DNA of 64,000 nucleotides, taken from contig NZ_CP066265.1 in NCBI RefSeq assembly GCF_023278085.1, forward strand, positions 4,234,001 through 4,298,000, in the 5' to 3' direction. The translations under genes were made by a program, and so were the position numbers. The notes under the pieces are model-generated. The model did not search any database and was not told the DNA's origin. It was given only the letters and a program-made list of their open reading frames with translations. Below are positions 45,844 to 56,747 of the stretch, one piece after another. Source of the stretch: Pseudomonas syringae (GTDB taxonomy: Bacteria; Pseudomonadota; Gammaproteobacteria; Pseudomonadales; Pseudomonadaceae). The first letter of the stretch is position 1. Each line of letters starts with the position of its first letter.

Positions 45844-46746
45844 TCAGTGGCGACCCAGCAAATCCTGCAGGGCAGTATCGAGTTCGGTGTACTTGAATGT
45901 GAAACCGGCTTGCTGCAAACGTGCAGGCCGGGCGCGCTGGCCGCCCAGCAGCAAGACCGACAATTCGCCCAGCAGCGCTCTCAGTGCCAGTGCAGGCATG
46001 GGCATGAACGCAGGCCGATGCAGAATGCCTGCCAGCGTCTTGGCAAACTGACGATTGCGAACCGGCGACGGTGCACAGATATTATAAGGACCCTTTGCTT
46101 CATTCAGATTCAACAGAAAATCAATCGCGGCAATTTGATCCTGAATGTGAACCCATGGCATCCATTGCCGACCGTTGCCAATCGGGCCACCCATACCGAA
46201 CTTGAAAGGCGGCAACAGGCGCTGCAAAAAGCCGCCGCGATCCGACAACACCAGACCGGTGCGCAACAGCACGACACGCACGCCCAGCGCTTCGGCACGC
46301 TGCGCGGTTTCTTCCCAGGCATTGCACAGCTGGCTGGCGAAGTCTTCTTTGGCAGGTGGCGACGTTTCGTCGATTTCGCGCTCGCTGCTGTCGCCATACC
46401 AACCGACCGCAGAGCCGGAAATCATCAGCGCAGGCTTTTGCAAACGGCTACCCAGCCACGTCAGCAGTTGTTCCGTCAGACCGATACGGCTTTCCCACAA
46501 CAACAGTCGGCGTTTGCGCGTCCACGGACGATCCGCAATCGGTGCGCCAGCCAGGTTGATGATGGCATCCACCGCCTGCTCGCCCAGCTCGTCGAGACGG
46601 GCAATGCCGCGCACTGCGGGGCCGCATAATTGGGCCACGTCGGCAGGCTGGCGGCTCCACACGGTCAGTTCATGGCCTTGGGCAGACCACAGACGACAGA
46701 GCGCTCTTCCGATCAAACCAGTACCACCGGTCAGCAATATGTGCAT
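45844..46746 (-). CDS. TIGR01777-type NAD-dependent epimerase-like protein
   Basis: SDR-fold protein of 300 residues with N-terminal [11 protein letters not shown] and [14 protein letters not shown] plus [15 protein letters not shown]. The C-terminal DUF1731-like part ends [21 protein letters not shown]. coli homologue YfcH; substrate unknown. ATG at 46746. In P. aeruginosa the equivalent lies next to hemH and the light-response genes. Confidence 0.9.
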   Translation of the reverse strand: MHILLTGGTGLIGRALCRLWSAQGHELTVWSRQPADVAQLCGPAVRGIARLDELGEQAVDAIINLAGAPIADRPWTRKRRLLLWESRIGLTEQLLTWLGSRLQKPALMISGSAVGWYGDSSEREIDETSPPAKEDFASQLCNAWEETAQRAEALGVRVVLLRTGLVLSDRGGFLQRLLPPFKFGMGGPIGNGRQWMPWVHIQDQIAAIDFLLNLNEAKGPYNICAPSPVRNRQFAKTLAGILHRPAFMPMPALALRALLGELSVLLLGGQRARPARLQQAGFTFKYTELDTALQDLLGRH

Positions 46747-46952
46747 GGCAGGTAACCTCGCGTGGCGTGCATGACAATTGAGTTGTCTTATTTTCAACAG
46801 CTTCGCTCGTCAGAAAAAACGAAACTGTTTACTGAACCATAGGCCACACCTGAACAGGTCGCAGTATTGAACGCCCTGACCGGGTGGCTGATGGGTTCGA
46901 CCTTGCAGGTAGCAATGTGACTCACTGTGCAGACCCGAAAACCTCTGCAACT

Positions 46953-48222
<1,270 letters not shown>

Positions 48223-48240
48223 CTGGGCTTACGTCTTGAC

Positions 48241-48275
48241 GATGATTCTCACGCAGAGCGTGCGGAACGAGAGTC
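48241..48275. repeat. Fragment of P. syringae-type repeat
   Basis: GATTCTCACGCAGAGCGTG and GCGGAACGAGAGT match one arm of the dispersed repeat family. It lies between the Trp-rich gene and the LitR-box promoter. Confidence 0.45.
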
Positions 48276-48317
48276 CGAGCCCGTGGGGAGCGGCCTTCAA
48301 AATCCTCTACAAAGAAT

Positions 48318-48379
48318 TTGACTTGTACAGCTACACACCTATGATGAAGACAAGTTGTACAGAGCGCCTTATCTGTACA
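48318..48379 (+). promoter_or_regulatory. Promoter with exact TGTACA-N12-TGTACA dyad
   Basis: TTGACT (48318-48323), 16 bases, TATGAT (48340-48345) forms a good sigma70-type core. TGTACA occurs at 48324-48329, 48356-48361 and 48374-48379; the last two are exactly 12 bases apart, the spacing known for LitR-type operators. It drives the operon that encodes the LitR-like regulator itself. Confidence 0.65.
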
Positions 48380-48400
48380 AGTCTTCTGTAGAGGTGGTTG

Positions 48401-49363
48401 ATGCTCATGCCCGCAATCGAAAAACCGAAACTCGGTATCAGTGCCTGCCTGATGGGCGCCGAAGTCCGTTTCAATGGTGGACACAAAGAGTCTCATTTGT
48501 GCACCCAGGCGTTGAGCAAGTATTTCGATTTCGTCCAGGCATGCCCTGAAGTCGCGATCGGCATGGGCATCCCGCGTGAGCCGATCAGACTGGTCGGTGA
48601 TGCAGACAACCCCAAGGCGCTCGGCACGGTCAATCGCGACCTGGATGTGACCGCAGCACTGGCTGAATACGGTGTACAGATGGCCGATGAGCTGGGCGAT
48701 ATCTGCGGTTACATCTTTATGCAGAAGTCCCCGTCGTGTGGTCTGGAGCGGGTCAAGGTCTACCGTGAAAACGGTGCGCCGGTCGATGGCGGCGGGCGCG
48801 GCATCTATGCACAGGCTTTTTGCGAGCGCCATCCGAACCTGCCCGTCGAGGAAGACGGGCGTCTGAATGACGCCGTGCTGCGCGAGAACTTCGTGACCCG
48901 CGTGTTTGCCTACGCCGCCTGGCAGCAGTTGTTGAAAGACGGCATCACGCGTCGCGCCCTGACCGAATTCCACTCGCGCTACAAATATCAGCTGATGGCC
49001 AACGATCCGGTGCAGTACAAGGCACTGGGCAAAATGCTTGGCAGCATGGGCCGCAGTGATCCTAACGAAATCGCCCCGCTGTATTTCAGCGAGCTGATGG
49101 CGGCATTGAAAAAGTGCGCCACCCGCAGCACTCACACCAATGTCCTGCAACACCTGTGCGGCTACCTCAAGCAGACCATCAGCAGTGAAGACAAGCAGGA
49201 AATCCAGCAAGTGATCAGCCAGTACCATCAAGGCATCGTGCCGCTGATCGTACCGCTGACCCTGCTCAAGCATCATTTTCGCCAACATCCGGACCCGTAT
49301 GTGGCGCTTCAGGTGTACATGCAACCCCATCCGGAAAATCTCAGCCTGCGAAATGCGATTTGA
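48401..49363 (+). CDS. DUF523-DUF1722 fusion protein (YbgA-like)
   Basis: About 320 residues. The N-terminal DUF523 part has KLGISACLMGAEVRFNGGHK and MQKSPSCGLERVKVY, with paired Cys. The C-terminal DUF1722 (YbgA) part has HSRYKYQLMANDP and NVLQHLCGYLK. Homologues are next to phr in many proteobacteria. Function unknown, possibly a thiol or Fe-S chemistry role. Start ATG 48401 after GAGG; ATG at 48407 also possible. First gene of the light-type operon. Confidence 0.88.
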   Translation: MLMPAIEKPKLGISACLMGAEVRFNGGHKESHLCTQALSKYFDFVQACPEVAIGMGIPREPIRLVGDADNPKALGTVNRDLDVTAALAEYGVQMADELGDICGYIFMQKSPSCGLERVKVYRENGAPVDGGGRGIYAQAFCERHPNLPVEEDGRLNDAVLRENFVTRVFAYAAWQQLLKDGITRRALTEFHSRYKYQLMANDPVQYKALGKMLGSMGRSDPNEIAPLYFSELMAALKKCATRSTHTNVLQHLCGYLKQTISSEDKQEIQQVISQYHQGIVPLIVPLTLLKHHFRQHPDPYVALQVYMQPHPENLSLRNAI

Positions 49364-49368
49364 TACTC

Positions 49369-50283
49369 ATGAATGAAGTAGAAACAGCTACCGATCCAGA
49401 GGTGCCGGGCGAATGGCTGCCCATCCGGGAAGTTGCACGGCAGACCGGCGTCAATGCTGTGACCCTGCGCGCCTGGGAGCGCCGTTATGGTTTGATCGTT
49501 CCGCACCGCACGGCCAAGGGGCATCGGCTGTATTCGGAAGAACATGTCCAGCGGGTCATGAAAATCCTGACGTGGCTCAACCGTGGCGTGTCGGTCAGCC
49601 AGGTCAAAAACCTGATCGACGACAACCGTGCGGACGCCCTGCCCCCGACCAATGACTGGGACGCCCTGCGTCAGACGCTGTTGGCAGCGATTGGCGAACT
49701 GGCCGAACGTCGCGTGGATGACGTATTCAATCAGGCCATGGCGCTGTATCCGCCGCGCACCCTGTGTGAACAACTGCTGCTGCCACTGCTGGCCGAGCTG
49801 GAACAGCGCTGGCAAGGCAAGTTCGGTGCTCAACTGGAGCGCACGTTTTTCTATTCATGGCTGCGCAGCAAGTTCGGCGCGCGCATCTATCACAACAACC
49901 GTCAGCTCAATGGGAGCCCGTTGCTGCTGGTCAATCAGTCCGATCTGCCGCTTGAACCGCACCTGTGGCTCGCGGCGTGGCTGGTCAGCAGCGCCGACTG
50001 CCCGGTCGAGGTGTTCGACTGGCCGCTGCCGGTCGGTGAACTGGCGCTGGCCGCCGAATACCTGAAGCCTCGCGGCATCCTGCTGTACTCCAGCAAGGCA
50101 CTGAATATCGCCCAACTCCCCCGTTTGCTGGCCAATATCACCTGCCCTGTGGTGCTCGGTGGACCAACGGTACAGATCCATAAAGCCGATCTGCTCGTAC
50201 AGGCAAGCGAGATAGCTGGCTTGACCCTTGCCAACGACGCGCTCAGCGCTCAGATCGAGCTGGGCAAGCTCGGACTTATCTAA
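49369..50283 (+). CDS. LitR-like MerR-family light-response regulator (class II type)
   Basis: MerR regulator of 304 residues: HTH domain (WLPIREVARQTGVNAVTLRAW, residues 17-37 region) followed by a helical and a Rossmann-like domain corresponding to the B12-binding part of CarH/LitR. The cobalamin motifs W-x9-EH and DxHxxG are not seen: the first reads WQGKFGAQLER. It therefore should not bind adenosylcobalamin, like class II LitR of P. putida. Encoded between the DUF523/DUF1722 gene and phr; TGTACA dyads lie upstream of its operon. Confidence 0.85.
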   Translation: MNEVETATDPEVPGEWLPIREVARQTGVNAVTLRAWERRYGLIVPHRTAKGHRLYSEEHVQRVMKILTWLNRGVSVSQVKNLIDDNRADALPPTNDWDALRQTLLAAIGELAERRVDDVFNQAMALYPPRTLCEQLLLPLLAELEQRWQGKFGAQLERTFFYSWLRSKFGARIYHNNRQLNGSPLLLVNQSDLPLEPHLWLAAWLVSSADCPVEVFDWPLPVGELALAAEYLKPRGILLYSSKALNIAQLPRLLANITCPVVLGGPTVQIHKADLLVQASEIAGLTLANDALSAQIELGKLGLI

Positions 50284-50292
50284 GGACTTCTC

Positions 50293-51741
50293 ATGCAACT
50301 GATCTGGCTGCGTAGCGACCTGCGCGTTCACGACAACACCGCCCTGACCGCCGCCCTGCAGCGTGGTCCGACGCTGGCGGTGTACCTGCTCAGCCCTGCG
50401 CAGTGGCGAAGTCATGACGATGCCGACTGTAAAGTCGATTTCTGGCTGCGCAACCTGGTCGAGCTGGAAAAAGCCCTTGGCAAACTGAACGTGCCGCTGC
50501 TGATTCGCGAGGCTGACACCTGGGACGAGGCACCTGAGGTGCTGTCGACCCTGTGCAGGGAGTTCAAGGTCGAGGGCCTGCACCTCAATCAGGAATACGG
50601 CATCAACGAAACCAACCGTGACCTGGCCGTGCACAAGGCGCTTGAAGACGACGGTGTGCATTTCAACAGTTACCTGGATCAACTGCTGTTCAAGCCGGGC
50701 AGCATCCTGACCAAGTCCGGCAACTACTTTCAGGTATTCACCCAGTTCAAGAAGGCCTGCTACACCCGGCTGCACGCCGCCATGCCGCCTCTCGTGCGTA
50801 CCCCCGCTGCACAGCAGGCGCTGTCGATAAAAAGCGACCGGGTTCCGCACCAGGTGAAGGGTTTTGCCACGCCGCCGGATGCGTTACGCGCCCTGTGGCC
50901 GGCTGGCGAGGGTGAGGCCAGTCGCCGCATGGACGCTTTCGCAGACGAGCAGATCAGCTACTACAAGGACGAGCGGGACTTCCCGGCCAAGCCCGGCACC
51001 AGCCAGCTTTCGGCCTATCTCGCCGCCGGGGTCATTTCGCCCCGCCAGTGCCTGCACGCTGCCTTGAGCAGCAATCATGGGGAATTCGAGACCGGCGACG
51101 TGGGCACCGTGACCTGGATCAACGAACTGTTGTGGCGAGAATTCTACAAGCACACGCTGGTAGGCTACCCTCGTGTTTCACGTCATCGCGCTTTCAGACC
51201 CGAAACCGAAGCACTGCAATGGCGCAACGCCCCTGAAGAGCTGTTGGCATGGCAGGAAGCGCGCACCGGCCTGCCGATCATTGACGCCGCCATGCGTCAA
51301 TTGCTGGAAACCGGATGGATGCACAATCGGCTAAGGATGGTCGTTGCCATGTTTCTCACGAAAAACCTGTTGATCGACTGGCGGGAAGGCGAGCGCTTTT
51401 TCATGCGCCACCTGATCGACGGCGACCTGGCGTCGAATAACGGCGGCTGGCAGTGGAGCTCGTCCACCGGCACCGACTCGGCCCCGTATTTCCGTATCTT
51501 CAACCCCTTGTCACAATCGGAAAGATTCGACCCCGAGGGCGTGTTCATCAAGCGCTGGCTGCCGGAGCTGGCAGGCCTGAACAAAAAGCAGATTCATGAC
51601 CCCGCCTCTGTCGGCGGGCTATTTGGCGTAGCCGATTACCCGACACCCATCGTCGACTTGAGCAAAAGCCGCGCCCGCGCGCTGGCAGCATTCAAGGCGC
51701 TGCCAACCCGCGTGCCCGCCGCAGGGGCTGACCATGGCTGA
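50293..51741 (+). CDS. phrB: Deoxyribodipyrimidine photolyase
   Basis: Class I CPD photolyase of 482 residues repairing UV cyclobutane dimers with blue light. An N-terminal antenna-binding domain (LIWLRSDLRVHDNTAL) is followed by the FAD domain: TWINELLWREFYKH, TGLPIIDAAMRQL, NGGWQWSSSTGTDSAPYFRI. The last is the canonical FAD/electron-transfer region. Nine bases after the LitR-like gene; its 3' end overlaps the next gene by eight. Confidence 0.96.
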   Translation: MQLIWLRSDLRVHDNTALTAALQRGPTLAVYLLSPAQWRSHDDADCKVDFWLRNLVELEKALGKLNVPLLIREADTWDEAPEVLSTLCREFKVEGLHLNQEYGINETNRDLAVHKALEDDGVHFNSYLDQLLFKPGSILTKSGNYFQVFTQFKKACYTRLHAAMPPLVRTPAAQQALSIKSDRVPHQVKGFATPPDALRALWPAGEGEASRRMDAFADEQISYYKDERDFPAKPGTSQLSAYLAAGVISPRQCLHAALSSNHGEFETGDVGTVTWINELLWREFYKHTLVGYPRVSRHRAFRPETEALQWRNAPEELLAWQEARTGLPIIDAAMRQLLETGWMHNRLRMVVAMFLTKNLLIDWREGERFFMRHLIDGDLASNNGGWQWSSSTGTDSAPYFRIFNPLSQSERFDPEGVFIKRWLPELAGLNKKQIHDPASVGGLFGVADYPTPIVDLSKSRARALAAFKALPTRVPAAGADHG

Positions 51742-52156
51742 CTTCCTGCACAGCTTCGCTCAGCGCTTTGCCGCACTGAACAAGGACAACCTTGATCAGG
51801 TTGCCCAGCTGTACAGCGAAGACGTGTCGTTCAGCGACCCGCTGCACGACATTCATGGCCTGCCTGCCATGCAGCGTTATTTCGCCGAGCTGTACGCCAA
51901 CGTTCGGGATCTGCATTTCGATTTTCACGCCTTCGACGAGGTCCGGCCCGGCGAAGGCTATCTGGTCTGGACCATGAGCTACTCGCACCCACGCCTGGCC
52001 GCTGGCCAGACCATCCGGGTCGAAGGCTGTTCGCACCTCAAATGGCATGAAAAGGTTTACCGGCACCGCGACTATTTCGATGCCGGTGCGCTGCTCTACG
52101 AACATCTGCCCATCATGGGCCGAGTCATCAATTGGCTGAAGAAGAGGTTGGGATGA
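51734..52156 (+). CDS. SnoaL/NTF2-like protein
   Basis: Protein of 140 residues with an NTF2-like fold pattern (RFAALNKDNLDQVAQLYSED, SDPLHDIHGLPAMQRYFAEL, YRHRDYFDAGALLYEHLP). Such proteins may bind small hydrophobic molecules or act as isomerases; role here unknown. Starts inside the end of phr and its stop overlaps the SDR gene, so it is translationally coupled on both sides. Confidence 0.85.
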   Translation: MADFLHSFAQRFAALNKDNLDQVAQLYSEDVSFSDPLHDIHGLPAMQRYFAELYANVRDLHFDFHAFDEVRPGEGYLVWTMSYSHPRLAAGQTIRVEGCSHLKWHEKVYRHRDYFDAGALLYEHLPIMGRVINWLKKRLG

Positions 52157-52941
52157 GCACTCCTGGCGCACGACGTATCTGGTTGACCGGCGCCAGCAGT
52201 GGCATCGGTCTCGCTTTGGCAAAGGAATTACTCGACGCCGGGCATCGGCTGGCATTGACGGCCAGAACCCTGGAACCGCTACAGAATCTGGCGACCCTCT
52301 ACCCGGAGCAGGTGCTGCTGGTCACCGGTGATATCACTGATGGCTTGCAAGTGAAATCCATGGGCGACCGCATCGCTCAGGAATGGGGCGCTCTGGACAC
52401 TGCGATCCTCAATGCCGGGACTTGCGAATATATTGACGCCCGCAACTTCGAAGCGGCCATGGTCGAGCGCGTAGTGCGCACCAATCTGCTGGCCAGCAGT
52501 TACTGCATTCAGGAAGCGCTACCGTTGTTGCGCAAGGGCGAGCAGCCGCACCTGGTCGGTGTCGCCAGCGCAGTGACGTTCCTGGCACTGCCTCGCGCAG
52601 AAGCCTACGGCGCGTCGAAAGCCGGGCTGCGCTATCTGTTTGAAGCCCTGCGCATTGATCTGGCCAGCGAAAACATCGATGTAACCATCGTCAGCCCTGG
52701 GTTTGTAGATACCCCGCTGACGCAAAAAAACGATTTTCCAATGCCGATGCGCTGGCCCGTCGAAAAGGCCGCACAGTACATTGCCGAGAACCTCAACCGC
52801 GCACGGCGACCGCTTGAAATCGCCTTCCCGACGGCCTTCATCCTCAGTATGAAACTGTTGGCCCTGTTCCCGGCGCGCGTCAGATTCGCCATCGGCAAGC
52901 GCATGGCCCGCAACGAAACGGGCCATAAGGACAACCAATGA
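52153..52941 (+). CDS. Short-chain dehydrogenase/reductase
   Basis: Classical SDR of 262 residues. Cofactor motif TGASSGIGLALAKEL, NAG motif AILNAGTCEY, catalytic Ser in GVASAVTFLAL context and Tyr-x3-Lys in AEAYGASKAG. NADP or NAD oxidoreductase; substrate unknown. In related light or singlet-oxygen gene sets an SDR accompanies FAD oxidase, DUF1365 and CFA-like genes. Start overlaps the SnoaL-like stop as ATGA. Confidence 0.9.
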   Translation: MSTPGARRIWLTGASSGIGLALAKELLDAGHRLALTARTLEPLQNLATLYPEQVLLVTGDITDGLQVKSMGDRIAQEWGALDTAILNAGTCEYIDARNFEAAMVERVVRTNLLASSYCIQEALPLLRKGEQPHLVGVASAVTFLALPRAEAYGASKAGLRYLFEALRIDLASENIDVTIVSPGFVDTPLTQKNDFPMPMRWPVEKAAQYIAENLNRARRPLEIAFPTAFILSMKLLALFPARVRFAIGKRMARNETGHKDNQ

Positions 52942-54185
52942 AAGTCGCAGTTATTGGCAGCGGGATCGCCGGGTTGACCAGTGCCTATCTGCTCAATCGC
53001 AAGCATGAGGTCACGGTATTCGAGTCCTCGGACTGGATTGGCGGGCATACCCACACCGTCGATGTGCAGGTCGAGGGTCGCGCCTATGCCATCGACACCG
53101 GTTTCATTGTGTTCAATGACTGGACCTACCCGAATTTCATTCGCCTGCTGGGCCAGCTGGGCGTGGGCTTCAAACCCGCTGAAATGAGCTTTTCGGTGCA
53201 CGATCCGCGCACTGGCGTCGAATATAACGGCAACAACCTCAACAGCCTGTTTGCCCAACGCAGCAACCTGCTGTCGCCAAGGTTCTGGGGCATGCTGCGC
53301 GATATCCTGCGCTTCAACCGCCAGTCCGTCGAGGACCTGGAAAACCAGCGTATTGCGGCGGACACCACGCTCGGCGAGTACTTGAAAAAAGGCGCTTACG
53401 GGCAACGCTTCGTCGACCACTACATCGTGCCGATGGGCGCGGCGATCTGGTCAATGTCGCTGGCGGAAATGCTCGGCTTTCCGCTGCAATTCTTCGTGCG
53501 CTTCTTCAAGAACCACGGCCTGCTGTCGGTCACCAACCGGCCGCAATGGTGCGTGATAGAAGGCGGCTCCAGAAGTTATGTCGAGCCCCTGACTGCGTCG
53601 TTCCGGGAGCGAATTCGCCTGTCATGCCCGGTCACCCGCGTGGAACGCGACAGCAAAGGTGTCACGGTACATAGCGCCGAGGGCAGTGAGCGTTTCGACC
53701 AGGTGGTGTTTGCCTGCCATAGCGATCAGGCCCTGGCATTGCTGGCCGAACCGTCGAGCGCCGAACAATCGGTGCTTGGCGCGCTGCGCTACGCCGAAAA
53801 CGATGTGGTGTTGCATACTGATACCCGTCTGCTGCCCGACCGCCGTCTGGCCTGGGCCAGCTGGAACTATCGTCTTGGCGGCGATGCTAAACAGTTGGCA
53901 GCCGTCACGTACGACATGAACATCCTGCAAGGCATCGACAGCGACACCACGTTCTGCGTGAGTCTGAATCAGACTGCGGCTATCGACCCGGCGACCATTC
54001 TTGGTCGCTACCGCTATTCGCATCCGCAATACAGCCTTGAGGCGATAGCCGCGCAAGCGCGCTGGCAGGAAATCAATGGCGTCGACCACACCTGGTATTG
54101 CGGTGCTTACTGGGCTAACGGCTTCCACGAAGACGGCGTCGTCAGTGGCTTGCGCGTGGCTCAGGCGTTCGGTGAAACCCTGTGA
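52938..54185 (+). CDS. FAD-dependent amine-oxidase-like protein
   Basis: Flavoprotein of 415 residues with N-terminal KVAVIGSGIAGLTSAYLL and HEVTVFESSDWIGGHTHTV, plus C-terminal ending NGFHEDGVVSGLRVAQAFG. The family is annotated as amine oxidase or NAD(P)/FAD protein and is constant in CFA/DUF1365 clusters. A role in fatty-acid desaturation or oxidation has been proposed in related systems; direct activity is unknown. ATGA overlaps on both sides. Confidence 0.9.
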   Translation: MKVAVIGSGIAGLTSAYLLNRKHEVTVFESSDWIGGHTHTVDVQVEGRAYAIDTGFIVFNDWTYPNFIRLLGQLGVGFKPAEMSFSVHDPRTGVEYNGNNLNSLFAQRSNLLSPRFWGMLRDILRFNRQSVEDLENQRIAADTTLGEYLKKGAYGQRFVDHYIVPMGAAIWSMSLAEMLGFPLQFFVRFFKNHGLLSVTNRPQWCVIEGGSRSYVEPLTASFRERIRLSCPVTRVERDSKGVTVHSAEGSERFDQVVFACHSDQALALLAEPSSAEQSVLGALRYAENDVVLHTDTRLLPDRRLAWASWNYRLGGDAKQLAAVTYDMNILQGIDSDTTFCVSLNQTAAIDPATILGRYRYSHPQYSLEAIAAQARWQEINGVDHTWYCGAYWANGFHEDGVVSGLRVAQAFGETL

Positions 54186-54982
54186 ACAGCGCCCTCTACA
54201 GTGGTTGGATCAGCCACCGTCGATTTTCGCCACGCTCGCATGCGTTCACCTATCGCATTGGTCTGCTCTATCTGGATCTGGATGAGCAAGAGCACGTATT
54301 CGGGCTCTCGCCGCTGGCGGGAAACGGACGTTTCGCCGCGTTTTCATTCCGCGAGCGCGACTATCTGCCGAAACTGACCGGGCGTGGCGTGCCGCTGATA
54401 GAAGCGGCACGCGAGCTGGCAGGCAAAGCGCTGGGGCATATGCCGCTGGGCCGTGTCTGCCTGCTGACGCAAGCGCGCAGTTGGGGGTTGTCGTTCAACC
54501 CGGTCAGTTTTTTCTACTGCCATGAGGTAGACGGTACGCTGGCCGCCATCCTCTGCGAAGTCACCAATACGCCGTGGGGCGAGCGCTACAGTTATGTACT
54601 GCCAGCGACGGGTGAAGGCCATCAGCATTTTGCCGTGGCCAAAGCTTTTCATGTCTCACCGTTTCTGCCCCGCGACCTTGAGTACCGCATGAGCTTCAGC
54701 CAGCCTGCGGAGCGTATCGGGGTGCATATGGCGGACTGGCAGGGCGATCTGAAGATGTTCGACGCCACGCTCAACCTGACTCGGCAAGACCTCAATCGCC
54801 AGACGTTGCACCGTCACCTGATGGCGTTCCCGTGGATGACTGCGAAAACCTGTCTGGCCATCTATTGGCAAGCCATGCGCTTGCTGGTCAAACGCATTCC
54901 TATTTTTTCCCATCAGGCCGCCGACGGCGAATACCGTGCCGCCGCCGCGCAACCCAAGGACTCGCACCATGAAAAGCAGTAG
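54182..54982 (+). CDS. DUF1365 family protein
   Basis: Protein of 266 residues, DUF1365, marked by HRRFSPRSHAFTYRIGLLYLDLDE-type start (cut: SHAFTYRIGLLYLDL) and SWGLSFNPVSFFYCHEVDG. Almost always encoded between an FAD oxidase and a CFA synthase-like gene; function not known. Starts with GTG at 54182, overlapping the oxidase stop. The 3' end overlaps the CFA-like gene by 14 bases. Confidence 0.88.
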   Translation: MNSALYSGWISHRRFSPRSHAFTYRIGLLYLDLDEQEHVFGLSPLAGNGRFAAFSFRERDYLPKLTGRGVPLIEAARELAGKALGHMPLGRVCLLTQARSWGLSFNPVSFFYCHEVDGTLAAILCEVTNTPWGERYSYVLPATGEGHQHFAVAKAFHVSPFLPRDLEYRMSFSQPAERIGVHMADWQGDLKMFDATLNLTRQDLNRQTLHRHLMAFPWMTAKTCLAIYWQAMRLLVKRIPIFSHQAADGEYRAAAAQPKDSHHEKQ

Positions 54983-56237
54983 CAGCAGTTTTTCTGCCAA
55001 TCTGGGGACCAATGGTCTGACTGCAGATATCCTGCGCCGAGGCGTTTTACGGCAGGTGGCAGGCCTGCGCAACGGTCAGTTGGTGGTCGTTGAAGGAGGC
55101 CGACGCCATATGTTCGGCAAGAGCGATGCGCTGATCCAGGCCGAAGTCCACATCCTGGATTCGGCGGCCTGGGGCATGATCGCCAGCAGTGGCTCGATCG
55201 GTGCTGGCGAGGCGTTCATCCATGGTTACTGGACCACGCCTGACCTGACAGCGGTGGTGCGGGTATTTGTCAGCAATCTGGATGTTCTCGACGCAATGGA
55301 AGGCGGTGTGGCGCGGCTGACCCGGCCTTTGATTCACGGTCTGCACTGGCTTAACCGCAACACCCGCAAAGGCTCGCAGAAAAACATCGCGGCTCACTAT
55401 GACCTGGGCAACACACTGTTTGAACAGTTTCTCGATCCGACCATGATGTATTCGGCGGCACAGTTCCTGAATGAAAACGACACACTTGAACAGGCGCAAC
55501 TGAACAAGCTGGAGCGTATCTGCCAGAAGCTGGCCCTGAAACCCGAAGATCACCTGCTGGAAATCGGCACCGGCTGGGGCAGTATGGCCATTTACGCTGC
55601 GCAGCATTATGGCTGCCAGGTGACCACCACCACGCTGTCCAAAGAGCAGTTCGCTTACACGCAGCAGAAGCTGGTCGAACTGGGCCTGCAGGATCGCGTG
55701 ACGTTGCTGCTGACCGACTACCGGGACCTGACCGGTGAGTACGACAAGCTGGTGTCCATCGAAATGATCGAGGCGGTCGGCCACCGTTTCCTGCCAACCT
55801 ACTTCAAGCAATGCGCCAGCTTGCTGAAGAGCAACGGCATGATGCTGCTGCAGGCAATCACCATTCGCGAACAACGCTATACCCAGGCCAAGCGCAATGT
55901 GGACTTCATCCAGCGCTATATTTTCCCCGGCGGCGCGCTGCCCTCGGTGGCAAAGATGCTCGAAATCGTCGGCAATGACACCGATATGAACCTGCTGCAC
56001 ATGGAAGACTTCGGCCTGCATTACGCCCGCACATTGCGCCTGTGGTACGACAATTTCAGAAACGCCCACGGCAAACTGACCGAACTGGGTTACGACGAGT
56101 ACTTTTTGCGGCTTTGGGAGTTTTACCTGTGCTACTGCGAAGGGGGCTTCCTGGAGCGGACCATCGGCACCGCGCAACTGCTGCTGGCCAAGCCGGACGC
56201 GTTACGCGAACCACTGCTTGGGCGCTTCAATGCTTAA
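54969..56237 (+). CDS. CFA synthase-like SAM methyltransferase, altered bicarbonate site
   Basis: Protein of 422 residues in the cyclopropane-fatty-acid synthase family, acting on phospholipid acyl chains with SAM (LEIGTGWGSM, residues 198-207). In E. coli Cfa bicarbonate is held by C139, E239, H266 and Y317. Here the aligned Cys is Ala163 (YSAAQF) and the aligned His is Gln295 (LLQAIT), while Glu268 and Tyr360 are kept. The enzyme may methylate rather than cyclopropanate, as enzymes making methylated or furan fatty acids do. That is inference. Confidence 0.85.
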   Translation: MKSSSSSFSANLGTNGLTADILRRGVLRQVAGLRNGQLVVVEGGRRHMFGKSDALIQAEVHILDSAAWGMIASSGSIGAGEAFIHGYWTTPDLTAVVRVFVSNLDVLDAMEGGVARLTRPLIHGLHWLNRNTRKGSQKNIAAHYDLGNTLFEQFLDPTMMYSAAQFLNENDTLEQAQLNKLERICQKLALKPEDHLLEIGTGWGSMAIYAAQHYGCQVTTTTLSKEQFAYTQQKLVELGLQDRVTLLLTDYRDLTGEYDKLVSIEMIEAVGHRFLPTYFKQCASLLKSNGMMLLQAITIREQRYTQAKRNVDFIQRYIFPGGALPSVAKMLEIVGNDTDMNLLHMEDFGLHYARTLRLWYDNFRNAHGKLTELGYDEYFLRLWEFYLCYCEGGFLERTIGTAQLLLAKPDALREPLLGRFNA

Positions 56238-56730
56238 AACCATCGCCAACGCGCTACTTTTTCAGATCGGCTGGTTTGCCTGTGTGCTGGGCGGCAACAG
56301 CTATTGGTTGCTGATTGCACTGGGCGTGCTGGTCATCCACTTTGTGTGGATCAGTTCGTGGGCCGCAGAAGGTCGACTGGTGATTACCGTTACGCTGATC
56401 GGCGCATTGATCGACAGCCTGCTGATGACTCTGGGCGTGTTCGACTTCGGCGTCAGTGGCTACCTGTTGCCCTTGTGGCTGGCTTTGTTGTGGGCGGTCA
56501 TGGCCACTACGCTTAATCATTGCCTGGCCTGGACTGCCAGACCGCTGTGGCGTGCAGCCGTTCTTGGCGCTATCGGCGGCCCGATGTCGTACTATGCCGG
56601 CTCGCAACTGGCGCAGGTTCACCTTCCACTTGGAATGTGGCCGAGCATGCTGCTGCTGGGGCTGGTCTGGGCAGGTGTTTTCCCCCTGTTGCAATGGCTG
56701 GCCGGCCGCACAACGCGCCCTTCAGCCTGA
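56230..56730 (+). CDS. DUF2878 membrane protein
   Basis: Integral membrane protein of 166 residues with about five hydrophobic segments; DUF2878 family pattern NALLFQIGWFACVLGGNSYW near the N-terminus. Function unknown. Consistently next to CFA-like and DUF1365 genes. Starts at ATG 56230 inside the end of the CFA-like gene (8-base overlap), so coupled translation is likely. Confidence 0.85.
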   Translation: MLKTIANALLFQIGWFACVLGGNSYWLLIALGVLVIHFVWISSWAAEGRLVITVTLIGALIDSLLMTLGVFDFGVSGYLLPLWLALLWAVMATTLNHCLAWTARPLWRAAVLGAIGGPMSYYAGSQLAQVHLPLGMWPSMLLLGLVWAGVFPLLQWLAGRTTRPSA

Positions 56731-56747
56731 CACTCGGGAGACCCGCT

